Part shown: in pieces, positions 21,461 to 32,000 of the stretch
How the letters are laid out: each line of letters starts with the position of its first letter
Numbering within the stretch: position 1 is the stretch's first letter
DNA from: Pyrrhoderma lamaoense
Taxonomy: Eukaryota > Basidiomycota > Agaricomycetes > Hymenochaetales > Hymenochaetaceae
Direction of reading: 5' to 3'
Assembly (NCBI GenBank): GCA_002794735.1
Contig: NBAZ01000008.1
Span: 186,001-250,000, forward strand
DNA length: 64,000 nucleotides
Notes under the pieces: generated by a model
Database searches by the model: none
Told to the model about the DNA's origin: nothing
Seen by the model: the letters and a program-made list of their open reading frames with translations, nothing else
Made by a program: the position numbers and the translations under genes

Positions 21461-24016
21461 AAAATTTTTGAGTGTAATTACAGGTATGCCCATGTTTCCT
21501 CAGAGCCGTGGTGAATTGACCTCGCTGACACTCCAAACCCAATTCAATATCCATGTTAAAGAGCCACTCTCTACTAGTCACATACAACATACTGTCCTCG
21601 TTGTCTTTGATGCTCTTGATGAATGCGGAACATCCCAGACCAGACATGCTCTCCTCCGTGTCTTGGGAGAAGGGCTCACTGGATTACCTCCCAACTTCTG
21701 TTTCCTTATCACAGGACATTCCAAGGGTGACATCATGTCATTCTTGCAGTCACTTAAAGCATACAAAATCAATTTGAATGATGCCACAAACAACAACAAG
21801 AAGGATGTCCATACTTATATCAATCACGAATTCAAATTGTGGAGAAACAGTGTGAAACTGCCAGGTGACTGGCCATGGGACGACAATATGGAGAAACTTG
21901 GAGAGACAGCAGATGGATTGTTCATTTGGGCATCTACAGCAGTCAAGTTTGTGTTTGAGGGAAAGATAAGATGTATTGCACATCTGAATCGATTGGTGAA
22001 CAACATGAGAGCACTGGACTTGAACAAGTTATATGTGACTGTACTAGAGAGTTCGTTCAAGTGAGATGAGGAGACACAGACACTCTTTTCAAGTGTATTT
22101 TCGCTCATTTTCTTTGGAAAATCTCCACTATCGAATGAAGACATCGACAGGATCCTAGACATTGATCCAGGAACAACATTAGAGCTACTCTCTTGTCTTT
22201 GATCGTTGGTATCATACGGATCAGGTCAGCCAGTCAAGATACACCACATGTCATTTTATGATTATTTGGTGTCTTGTGTAGTGAGTTGTTGGCATATTGA
22301 CTCTGGATCAACTAAAAAGGAGCATTGCCAATAACTGTTTCAACAAGATGAATCATTCGCTCCGCTTCAATATCTACAATCTTGAGTCATCCTTCTTATT
22401 CAATAAGCAGGTTTCTGATCTCCAGAAACACATTGAGAGGAACATTCCAAAGCATCTGAGGTACATATGTTGTTACTGGGCTCATCATATTCAGAATATG
22501 TCATACTCACCCGAACTGGGTGATTCTTTGAAGACATTTGCATTCAACAAACTTTTATCCTGATTTGAGGCATTGAGCCTCACAGATACGTTTGATGACC
22601 ATGTTAGCACTGTATTGATGTATGCAATCTCATGGCTTGGGGTAAGCATTGTATATCAATTCTCTATTTTTTTAGGCTAATGCACAAAAGAACAATAACT
22701 CAGAGTTATCTGCATTCCTCAGAGATGCATATTGACAAGCCAGTACATTCTCATATGTCCAGTGTGTTAAAGAACGGCTTACCACCTCGATCATCAGCTG
22801 CATTACCCGTTTGCTATGCTACTGCTGTTAGTGGTGCTTCGGCACCTTTGACTTCAACCCCAACTTCTACAAGTGTATCTGCTTCAATCAGTAATGGGTC
22901 AGTGCCTATAGAAACGACAGCCTCGACTACCCACTCAAGTGTGCATGATGTTGCATCATTCTCTCCCAGTCTTATGCAAGCATCGGCATCAGGGCCTAGT
23001 CCTCTGTTATCATCTGCATCTGCTTTAGGGATTGCAGCAGATGAGTTGTCTCATTCACAGGTTCAATCTCCTGAAATCTCTGAAGCTGTCCCCTCTTCAA
23101 ATACAGTTCCTCAGCAAACAACTATTTCATCAGGTATACCCTTTGCAATATTCTTCAAGTATTTTTCATTAATATGCACCTATCTTTAGGGTTTACTCAT
23201 TTGCCTGTAGCTCCTTCGGCATCCCTACCAAATGTTTGTAATTTCTCTCTCCTTTGTCTTCTTAAGATCAATTACTCAACAAAAGATATCAGCAACATAC
23301 AAACAAGCTGCATCCTACAAGTTTGGCTGTAGATTTGCTGTCTCCTTCAACTCAAACACAGCAGCCATCTGTGCCTTCCCCTTTGCCGCATCAATTACAG
23401 CAGGCAAATAGAACTTTTTCCACACCTTCACCTGTAACACCTATAGCAACATTGCAACCCCCATTTCCTCCAGGCGTCAAAGTATTACAAGCACCGGATC
23501 AACAAGGGTCAGGGCTATCCGCCATCAGTGTTCCTCCTCAACAGATGTCTTCTGCATCTCCTTCAGTCCAACAACAAAATCAGCAAGCATTTGAGAGTCA
23601 AACTCCTTCTCGTGGAACTTCTTCAACTTTTTCTGGTTCTTTGTCCGACTTAGTTGCATCTTTTGAAAATGTCAAGCAAAAAGGTAAATCTATTTTACTT
23701 AAAATTATTATACTCGTCCAATACTTGTCAACTAACCATTTCAAGAAGCATGCCACATATCTATTGCAGTCTTCTACCCCTCACCAGAGATGAATTTGTG
23801 GTATCAATGCACTACAAGAAGTATGCCAATCCAATTGCATATATTGAGTACATTGGGGATAGGCAACAAAGTGCAGTCATTAAAGTCATCAAAAGCGGAG
23901 ACAAGGACTTAAGAGGGTTATCATTTTCTCCAGATGGAACCCGTATTGTTTCTATTACATGTGTTAGGATTTCCAAACTTTAGGCTTACCAATAACGATT
24001 ATAAAGCGCTTACATC

Positions 24017-24837
24017 ATGTCTAATAACGAGGTCACACGAGGCTCATCAACTAGCCGGGACAGACCCCAGAACATATGCCATACCTGTTATAGAACAATA
24101 CAGGAGATGGAAGAGATATGTAACAATATGGCCATACGAATAACTAAGGCCTTAATCAAGACCCAGAAGGAAGATTGGAGGTACTATAATAACTACGGAT
24201 GGTTTGATATGCATACAAACAATTATCCGTACGATACCACCTTGCATAACATAACAAGGGTACAGAACCACCTTTGGTTAGAAGAACCATTCAAAGGCAT
24301 ATACCCCGATCAACCTGAACTGCAAGTTCGCTCCGAAGCAATGCTAGATACTAGAATCATGGAGAACCAATTCTAGTAGCATCCTCAATATGTGTTATAC
24401 TACACAAGCAAGCTTCAGAAGAAATCAAGGAAGCAATTCGTATATCTGTAATCAGAGCTACAGACAAAAGCTTTGCACTACGAGGACCAGGCATAATGAC
24501 TATAGATGAAAAGGAGACAAATCACTTTGCAATGTGAATGCACACACTGTGGAGAGGAATGATATATGAAACTTATAATAAAGCTCCTCGTCCAGGATTC
24601 GAGAGAGTAGATTGGATCACTCTTAACAGAGCTCAACCAGTTACACCTCCAGTGATACCACAGCGAGAAAGTCCTCCATTACCAGTCATGTCTAATAGGG
24701 AACGCCCTATACTACCACACATTAATACTATTCTCCCAAGAGAAGAATGGGATAGAAACAATCCATCAGCCCATGCTAGAACAAGCATTGTGTCAGACCA
24801 TCCACAGTATGAATGGCGGACTAGCCATTCCTCTTAG
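24017..24837 (+). pseudogene. X-element protein, copy X1
   Basis: Unknown protein of about 273 residues. It starts MSNNEVTRGSS, 55 bp inside the element. A CxxC (ICHTCYRTIQEME) lies at residues 21-24, followed by a basic/aromatic stretch (EDWRYYNNYGWFDM), HLWLEEPFK, a middle part (IMTIDEKETNHFAM, LWRGMIYETYNKAP) and a Pro-rich tail (PVIPQRESPPLPV). One base is missing near 24354 relative to X2, and TGA replaces a sense codon near 24537. Copies X2 and X5 keep other parts open, so the family consensus is readable. Confidence 0.65.
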
Positions 24838-25028
24838 CAAGCCCGAGGCTGGGCTAAGAAGATATTCCCATGCTGGGAGTAGACGCGCCGGTCGAATAAA
24901 TTCTCACGATATGAATATGGTAATTCACGAGTCAGGTGATTGTAATAATGAACGCAGCAACAGAAACAGTTATAAACAATATAACAAGCTTAATGCTTTT
25001 GGATGAAGGACGAATTAGACACTTTAAC

Positions 25029-25175
25029 TAGTGCCACAAATTGCTGGAGACATGGATACGGGTGCCACAAACAATGGTGCCACAATGGTGCACAAACAAT
25101 GACAATGTGCACAAACAATGGTGCCACAATGGTGCCACACTAGTCACACTGGTGCCACACTAAGTGCCACAAATT
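25029..25175 (+). repeat. GTGCCACAA short-repeat array inside X1
   Basis: About nine full or partial copies of GTGCCACAA with short spacers just upstream of the TATA region. X2 (44021-44100) and X5 have fewer copies. The difference accounts for most of the length gap between X1 and X2. Confidence 0.8.
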
Positions 25176-25561
25176 AAATATAATATAGTATTTCTTGATG
25201 ATTAAACGGGTAGTTAGTTCACATGTAGTAGATGTATATAAGGAGGTCGATTTTGACCAAGATCTCCTCATTGAAATCAATCTTGTCACAAACCCAAAGA
25301 CAGTTAATCTGTCTACATCTGATACATCACTATCATCTGTCAGAATATCTGGCCTACAAGTCGTTTCTGTTTTGAACACTGTGATACTAAGTACAAGGGC
25401 ATCTTATATAAATACGCTTAGTCGTATTATCCCCTTGCTTATACAAGCAGATCAATACAGATCCTAACAACATGGGACAATGAAGTCTGCATGTGGGATG
25501 CAGCAAGTGGGAAGTTGATCACAGTTTTACATAGAAATACCAGTAAGAATTATATAGATAT

Positions 25562-25860
25562 ACATGTAAGTTTACAAATAAATACCCAGATAAGCTAGAT
25601 CATACATGGTAAAACCTGGGCATACATGTAAATATAGGTAAAAAAATATATAAAAATACATGTAACTACATGTAAGAAAAACATTCATATTATCTAGAAT
25701 AACCAAGAGCTACTTCTAAAACTACACACTATAGATGATATAGACTTTGGTCAGCTAGATGACAGGTGCTACTTGGGCAAACATGTAATCTTAGAATTTG
25801 TTGATAATCATTCTAGGTTTGATTATATAATCTACACTAACCTACATAGACACAGTCTAT
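25562..25860 (+). repeat. Right subterminal repeats of the CACTA-like element
   Basis: ACATGTAA occurs at 25562-25569, 25624-25631, 25658-25665, 25668-25675 and 25781-25788. The stretch is non-coding and AT-rich and lies between the last NLR exon and the right terminus. Confidence 0.55.
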
Positions 25861-25879
25861 GTAATTATAACACACGGTG

Positions 25880-26186
25880 ATTGGCATTGTTTAGGTTGAA
25901 TCAATACTTAGTTGACACCTTGCATGATTACCTCTTTGTTACAATCTACTTGTAGTGTCCTAGGCATTTGGCATGACAACTTTAAAACCCCCTACCTTGA
26001 AGAAGCACCAACTGCTCATTAGCTTTAACCGGATTAGGTGTCTATTTAGTCTGATCAACTACTCAGCACATTGCTAGCCCACTTTTTTTGGTGACAGGAT
26101 CAGAGTTTTATTTATTTAGGTTATTGAACCTTTATTACTAAGGTTGCAGATCATGCTGATCTTTTAGTTTTAAGGAAACTGTAATA
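25880..26186 (+). repeat. Element Y fragment (Y5), right part of the Y4 copy
   Basis: Matches Y1 7552-7858 and ends CTGTAATA at 26186. Together with 20950-21031 it forms one Y copy. Confidence 0.88.
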
Positions 26187-26490
26187 GTTGAGGCCTATTA
26201 CACTTTAGAGAAACAAACTTATCTATTTGTTTCTCTAGAGTGAATTGTTAGGGGTAGCTGTGATTGCAATTTGTTGTGATCATTCTGCTCTATGCAAAGT
26301 AGCAGACTTTGCAAGTTATCAACACAAAAGCAACTTTTGCATGAAATATTATGCAAAGCACTAACTAAGATTTCAAGATGGAAAGTGCAATGACCCTAAG
26401 CTTGCACCTAGATAGTAAATTTCAAGTAGATACAGATATTATTCCATTTTTTGGTGACTTTAATAGTGCCTCACCAAAACTCCTGTTTAC
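26187..26490. other. Unassigned spacer between two Y elements, with a hairpin
   Basis: No gene or repeat family is recognised. A hairpin with 16 of 17 paired bases lies at 26201-26242 (CACTTTAGAGAAACAAA and its inverse, loop of 8). It is flanked by the 3' ends of Y5 (plus) and Y6 (minus). Confidence 0.5.
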
Positions 26491-27711
26491 TGTTACAGTC
26501 TCCTTAAAACTAAGGGATCAGCACAATCTACAACCTTAGTAATAGAGGTTCAATAACCCAGATAAAGCAACTCTAATCCTGTTGCCAAAAAGGGTGAGCT
26601 AGCAGTGTGCTGAGTAGTTGATCAGACTAAATAGACACCTAGTTCGGTTAAAGCTAATGAGCAGTTGGTGCTTCTTCAAAGTAGGGGGTCTCAAAGTCAT
26701 CATGCCAATGCTAAGACACTACAAGTAGATTGTGACAAAGAGGTAATCAGCAAGGTGTCAACCAATGTATTGATTCAACCTAAATGATGCCAATGCAATA
26801 ACTCATAGTACAATAACATGGTCCTTCTTGGAGAGTATAGAAGTAGTCTCCTCACTGTACAGCAATAGAGAACAAGTAATGATGTTAGAGAAAGCTAGAT
26901 GTTCTACCACAATACAGATACCCTTAAAGCAACACCTTTGCCAGCTAATGACAATCTTGACTGAGCACAGGTATTATTATACTTCAAGTGTAGTTGTAAC
27001 TTATTACCATTTTACAGCTATAAGTGAGTCTGAACAATTTACACTATTATGTCCAAAAGTTCTTCTTTTATAGCCTTCATCAACACCCATTATACCATGG
27101 GTATTCCTTTATCCTAACTATAACCCTAAGAGCACTTGCTCTACAAGTCCTTGAAGACTCTGTGTGTCCAACACATGTTTAAACCCTCAATGTCCTTACT
27201 CCACTGTCCATACAATTGCATTGCTCCTTGAGACTCTGAGACCCTTAGATCTGATTTAGAGAGATTCCCAATCTCCTGACCCTGAGTTAGGGTCCACTGC
27301 CCCTAATAGCCCCAATTATGGCTAAAACATGTTGTGTGTTTGCTCCACAAAGATCCTGTTGGGTCAGCACAGACCATACAGGCCACACATTGTTCTGCAT
27401 TGAACTGGAGATGATATTCTCATTGTATGTATCCAGGCACATCAATTAACTTGAGGTGATCATAGACTTTTCTTGGTAGTTGACAGAGTAAGAGTATTCC
27501 CCATTCTGGGGGGTCCCATGGTATCACTTGATAGTGAACCACACTACTGCTGCACTGTTCATCATGCTGGTGTTCAGTATGCTCCATATTTGTTAAGACA
27601 ACAATCCTGACTTGACTTCAGACCTTTTCCTTCCTTCTTATCTCCAAGAGAGTAATATAGTGAAAGGTCCATACATCTTGCTCCCAATAAGAAAGCTCTT
27701 GAATAGAATTG
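26491..27711 (-). mobile_element. Element Y, copy Y6, truncated by Copia-1
   Basis: Minus-strand Y with its 3' end TGTTACAG at 26491. It covers the TATA region and the C-terminal half of the Y reading frame. It ends at GAATTG where the Copia-1 5' LTR begins. The remaining 5' part of Y6 is not found on the far side of Copia-1. Confidence 0.9.
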
Positions 27712-28092
27712 TGTTAAAATAAGTGCCCCAGCACTCATGCACAATAACAGTTTTCATGACTTGTTATTTTTCATTTCTCATTTTTTATCTTACCTTATCC
27801 ATCTTCTCTCACATGATCACCTTAGTAATGGCTTATATAATATTACTCAGCTAAGGTCTTTTAGCTATCACTTTCTCAGCAAGTACTTTTAGCTGTAGCT
27901 TACTCATGTACTCGAGCACATTTAGCTAGCTGTATATATAGAGCATGTAGTCAGTGGTGAGAGGTCAACTGTCTTGCTCTCATCACCACTGACCCAGTAT
28001 TTTGTACTTAGTGCCAGGCTGACTCTTGCAAGTTCTGCACTGTGTCTCAACAAGTGTGATACACAGTTTCCTCTTGTTCTCTGCGCTTCACA
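27712..28092 (+). repeat. Copia-1 5' LTR, 381 bp
   Basis: Starts TGTTAAAATAAG and ends GCTTCACA. It differs from the 3' LTR by two short indels and some substitutions, so the insertion is not recent. Confidence 0.93.
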
Positions 28093-28109
28093 GGTTATGA
28101 GCCTTGCGC
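28093..28109 (+). promoter_or_regulatory. Copia-1 primer-binding site for half-tRNA-iMet
   Basis: GGTTATGAGCCTTGCGC directly follows the LTR. It is complementary, with one mismatch, to the anticodon stem-loop of yeast-type initiator tRNA-Met (core GGCTCATAACC). Ty5 and Drosophila copia are known to prime with such half tRNAs. Confidence 0.8.
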
Positions 28110-28325
28110 TTTGACAGAGCACACTTCAAGTAGCCTATCTAGACTGTTCACCCTCCAATTTGCAAGTCAATTGGAGTTCTCCTTAGAAGCTGTTCGCATT
28201 TTCGACGTTTTCGCGCCCGCATCTCCGCCGATCCGAACACGCCATACCTCGTTTGACAGTTCTCGCGACCGCCGACAAGCCTGTCAAATCCGCGTCCGAA
28301 TCCGCCCGCTCGATCCCGAGTTATT

Positions 28326-29075
28326 GACATGCCATGAGGATCTTCAGCTTCAAGTTTAGCAACTATGTGAATCCTTTGTTCAGGTTCAATAGTGAGCTCA
28401 ATAAGAGCAATGGCTTGGTCTTTTCGAAGCTGATAGTCCTCATAGTCATCTGGTTTAGCTGATTTGTCTGGGACTGCTTCTTTGTTGTTGATAATGCGCC
28501 ATAGATTCAGAAAGCGAGCTGTAGCAACCAAACTGTCTCTCCAGAGTGAGTAATTCTGGGAGTTGAGTTTAATCTGGTTTGGGAGGTTTGGGAGAGAAGG
28601 CATTGTTGAGAGGGAGTGAGTGGAGGGATTGGAGCGAAACTTGGAGGGCAGGTAGTGTACTAGTGCAGCTACTAGTGTGCAAGACTAGAGGTTTGTCCGA
28701 GTTCTGTGTCAGCAGTTATGAGAGAAAATCGCCAAACGCCCAAATAGGCTTGTGAATAGAGGCTTATTGGCTTAAGTAACTACTGGTGACAGTAGATACA
28801 ATCAGCGAACTAAGGCTGAGCAGGCTAAGCTTCACAATCTGTAGGTTTATCTGATCCAACAACAGTAATGGTATACAGTAGCTTAAAACAGAGTGCAATA
28901 GAGCTGGTATCCAAAGCGCGTGATTGGAGGAGAACTGCTAGACAGAATCGGATGCAACTTAGTAAGCTAGTAGTGCAGAGGGCGCCTAAGTGTTCATGGA
29001 GTTGTGTGCAAATCGGCCTGGAGATGGCCGAGATATGAGGTGAAACGCGAATGAAGCTGTTTGAGGTGATTTTGA
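28326..29075 (-). pseudogene. gag: Inverted segment of Copia-1: leader and Gag N-terminus
   Basis: On the minus strand the Gag start is at 28603 (MPSLPNLPNQIKLNSQNYS), then LWRDSLVATARF and the IALIELTIEPEQ helix up to about 28326, where the frame leaves Gag. Upstream of the ATG (28604-29075, minus) is leader sequence. The Gag frame resumes on the plus strand at 29077 with VTKVWTALENAH, which is what should follow. A local inversion is the simplest explanation. Confidence 0.8.
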
Positions 29076-29076
29076 G

Positions 29077-32000
29077 GTGTTAGTGACAAAAGTGTGGACT
29101 GCTCTTGAGAATGCCCATAGACAGAAGAAACCTGCCCAGCGCTTTAATGCCTATGAGAGACTGCTTTCTTTGCAGAAAACTGATGAAGAGTCATTTACTC
29201 AGTTTGCTGGTCGTGTGAGAGCTGCTCTACTCGATGTCCAGGCTCTCAGAGACAAATCTTTTACTCTGGAGCTTTTAGACGATGAGCTGGCTTCTATGGC
29301 ATTGCTGAAAGGCCTTCCTGCTGAAAAATATGCAAATCTTCGCACCTCACTCCTCATGACCACCAATCTATCCATGTCTGACCTCACACAAGCACTTGCA
29401 CTTGAGGAAGCAAACACAAACCAGTCTGCTTCTGATCTTGCACACAGAGCTTTCACTAAACCCACCAGTGAAAAGTCTTTTAAAGCATTCAAACAGTGCA
29501 CACTCTATGGCAGAAATGGTCATGAGTTAAGCCAGTGCTTTGACATGTGAAATGCAAGCAAGAAGAAGAAAGAGGAGTTGAAGAGCAACAAGGGCAAGGG
29601 CAAACCCCAAGAAGAAGCCAAGATTGTGGAAGAAGCTGATGCTGAATTTGCTGGAAATGCAAGTACCTCTGATTTCACCAATCCCCATTCGCCTCTTCTG
29701 CTTAATGCTTCAACTGACTGGATCACAGACACAGGTGCCACTTGCCACATGACCCCACATCGCCACTGGTTCTCTAAATACACGCCCCAGAGAACACCAG
29801 TAAGGCTGGCAAATGATACAACAATCTACTCAGTTGGAATTGGCTCTGTGAAGTTTCAGGCAGTTGTGAATGGGAAAAGAGGATGTCTACTTGAATTTCA
29901 TTGTGTACTTCATGTTCCTGAACTAAAGAATAATCTATTATCTGTCTTGTATTTAACTCGCAATAAAGACTACATTGTCACTATTACAAAAGACAAGATG
30001 CTGTTCAGAAGAAACAAGACTCTCTTGTTCACTGCCACAGTCAACTCGTGTTTCACTGGCATTCTAGATAGCACTGTTGTTCCAATGACACAGTATGCCA
30101 ACTTGGCCAACACTCTGCCACTAGACTATGCTCTGTGGCATCGTCGTTTTGGACACTTGAATGTACAGGACATTAGACGCATTTTCAAGCATCAGCTGGT
30201 ATCTGGTGCAAAGCTGCACTCAGACACTCTCCCAGACCCAATTTGTGAACCCTGTATTGCAGGCAAACAAACTCGTGCAGATGTGCCCAAATCTCTTAAT
30301 TCTAGACATTCTGGTTTACTTGAGTTAATTCACTCTGACTTGCATGGTCCACTACCTGTTAGAAGCAGAGTGGGTGCTTACCGCTATTGGATCACTTTCA
30401 TAGATGATGCCAGCAGGTACTGGACTGTTGCACCACTCAGAAACAAGTCAGATGCATTTGCTGCTTTTAAAGCGTTTAAAGCACTTGCAGAGAACCAGTT
30501 AAACACTAGAATCAAGGCATTGCATGATGACAAGGGAGGAGAGTACATGTCAAAAGAATGGGATGAACTGTGCATCTCCTCTGGCATACAGCGCTTCCAC
30601 ACTCTCAGAGCTGAACCACACCAAAATGGAGTTGCAGAAAGAGCAAACAGGACTATCAAGGAAGCAGTTACCACTATGCTCAATGAGGCCTGCTTACCCT
30701 CGAGTTTCTGGTGGGATGCTGTATCTACTCTTACACACATTCACAATAGATCTCCCACTTCTGCTCTTAAAAACATCACTCCATATGAACTGTGGTTCAA
30801 GAAGAAACCAGATGTGTCGCATTTTCGAGTTTTTGGCTGCACTGCTTATGTGCACATTAAGTCTGACCAGAAAAAACAGCTTGAATCTCATACACAGAAG
30901 TGTGTCTTCATTGGGTACCCATCTAACTTCAAAAGATGGCGGTTTTACAACCCAGACACAAAGAAAGAGATTATCAGCAACTCTGTTATCTTTGATGAAA
31001 GAACACATTCTGGCACTTCTAAAAGCAAAGTGGACTTGAAAGTACCAGGATTAACAGACTCTGTTGATCCGGTGGGAGAGTACAATACAGTGGATCTGCC
31101 AGAGCTGCTTGATACTTCTCAAACCACCACAAAGCCCAAAAATGCGCCACAAACTCCAGTTGAGCAATCTGCCCCTTCTACTCCAAAACAAACTCCACCC
31201 TCTTCTCCACCTCAGCGTCCAGTCACACCTGAAACACTAGTTACTCCATTGCAAGTACCACCCACTCCTGCTCCTCCCACTCGCCATTTACCCCTCAGAA
31301 GATCCACAAGAACTAGAACTGCACCAGTACAATATTGGAATGTGCAACAACAACTTGAGCACAGACACAATATGCATTCTAGAGAGAATTCACAGCAACC
31401 AGAGCTTGAAGCGACACAAGAGAAACAAGCTACTGATGAGCAAGAAGCTGAACTTGCTATTGCTGAGAATGGTGGACTGAGTGAAGCAGAGATTGCACAT
31501 CTTGTGTATACTGGTGTTGAAGACTTTGCACTCAATGTAGCTTGCAACACAGAGTATCTGACGTTTGAGCAAGCTTATGAGCATGTGTATCTCACTACCA
31601 GTGGTTTCAAACAGTCACTGACTGAGGAAGAGCGCTTGAGATTTGGTCCTGAGCCCAAAACATGGAAAGAGATGCTAAAGCGACCAGATGCAGTACAATG
31701 GATCCAAGCAGCACATGAGGAGATCCAAGCACTCTTGCAGAATGGGACTTGGACAGCAGAGGAGCTACCACAAGGGCGAAAGGCTGTTGGCAACAGATGG
31801 GTTTTCAAGCTCAAAAGAAAACCAGATGGTTCTATTGAGTGCTACAAAGCAAGACTTGTAGCAAAAGAGTTTTCTCAGTGCCCTGGTTTTGACTTTGATG
31901 AGACATTCTCTCCAACTGCCAAGTGGGCTGCTTTGAGAACAATCATGGCACTTGTTGCAATTAAGGATTTGGAACTCATCTCTGCTGATATCTCCAATGC

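Larger units (their letters stand above)
23962..25469 (+). mobile_element. Element X, copy X1, 1508 bp, target duplication ACATG
   Basis: Perfect 9-bp inverted ends TGTTAGGAT and ATCCTAACA, flanked by ACATG on both sides (23957-23961 and 25470-25474). It splits a WD40 repeat of the NLR fragment; removing it with one ACATG restores the frame. A TATATAAG box at about 25233 lies some 236 bp before the 3' end. It has no direct terminal repeats. Confidence 0.95.
21485..25542 (+). pseudogene. NACHT-WD40 (NLR-like) gene fragment
   Basis: Fragment of a fungal NLR-type signal NTPase. The first exon starts after a splice acceptor (CCTCAG, 21503) and has the Walker B block LVVFDALDECG, the sensor region FCFLITGH, GLFIWASTA and the C-terminal NACHT extension up to about 22641. 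The P-loop exon is missing. Four probable introns follow: 22642-22675, 23134-23189, 23234-23266 and 23684-23745, the last with a CTAAC branch site. Between them lies a Ser/Thr/Pro-rich linker. The final exon starts a WD40 repeat (LSFSPDGTRI), is split by X1 at 23962, and resumes at 25475, ending at a GTAAGA donor (25543). Premature stops occur after SSFK and SCL. Non-functional. Confidence 0.85.
21032..25879 (+). mobile_element. CACTA-like DNA element carrying an NLR gene fragment, 4848 bp
   Basis: The left end is CACAGTGTATTA; the right end in reverse complement is CACCGTGTGTTA (10 of 12 match). ATT flanks both ends (21029-21031 and 25880-25882), and Y1, Y6 and Y7 all show the uninterrupted site GCATTGGC. 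The motif ACATGTAA is repeated in both subterminal regions, as is typical for CACTA/EnSpm elements. No transposase is present. The cargo is a NACHT-WD40 fragment. About 1.5 kb of the length is the later X1 insertion. PIF-Harbinger, which also makes 3-bp duplications, is the main alternative. Confidence 0.72.

Noticed and set aside
22642..23266. Firm intron calls at 22642-22675 and 23234-23266
   Set aside because: They are only 33-34 bp. I kept them as probable because they rejoin frames, but did not list them as separate features.
23962..25469. Element X as an intron of the NLR gene
   Set aside because: It has no GT...AG borders, is present at many other sites, and is flanked by a 5-bp duplication.
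21032..25879. NLR gene as resident host sequence with Y inserted next to it
   Set aside because: The two Y pieces are consecutive parts of one Y copy with ATT duplicated, so the NLR block inserted into Y and not the reverse.
28199..28328. CG-rich stretch as a CpG island or promoter of a host gene
   Set aside because: It is the Copia-1 leader just after the primer site; the base composition reflects less CpG decay.
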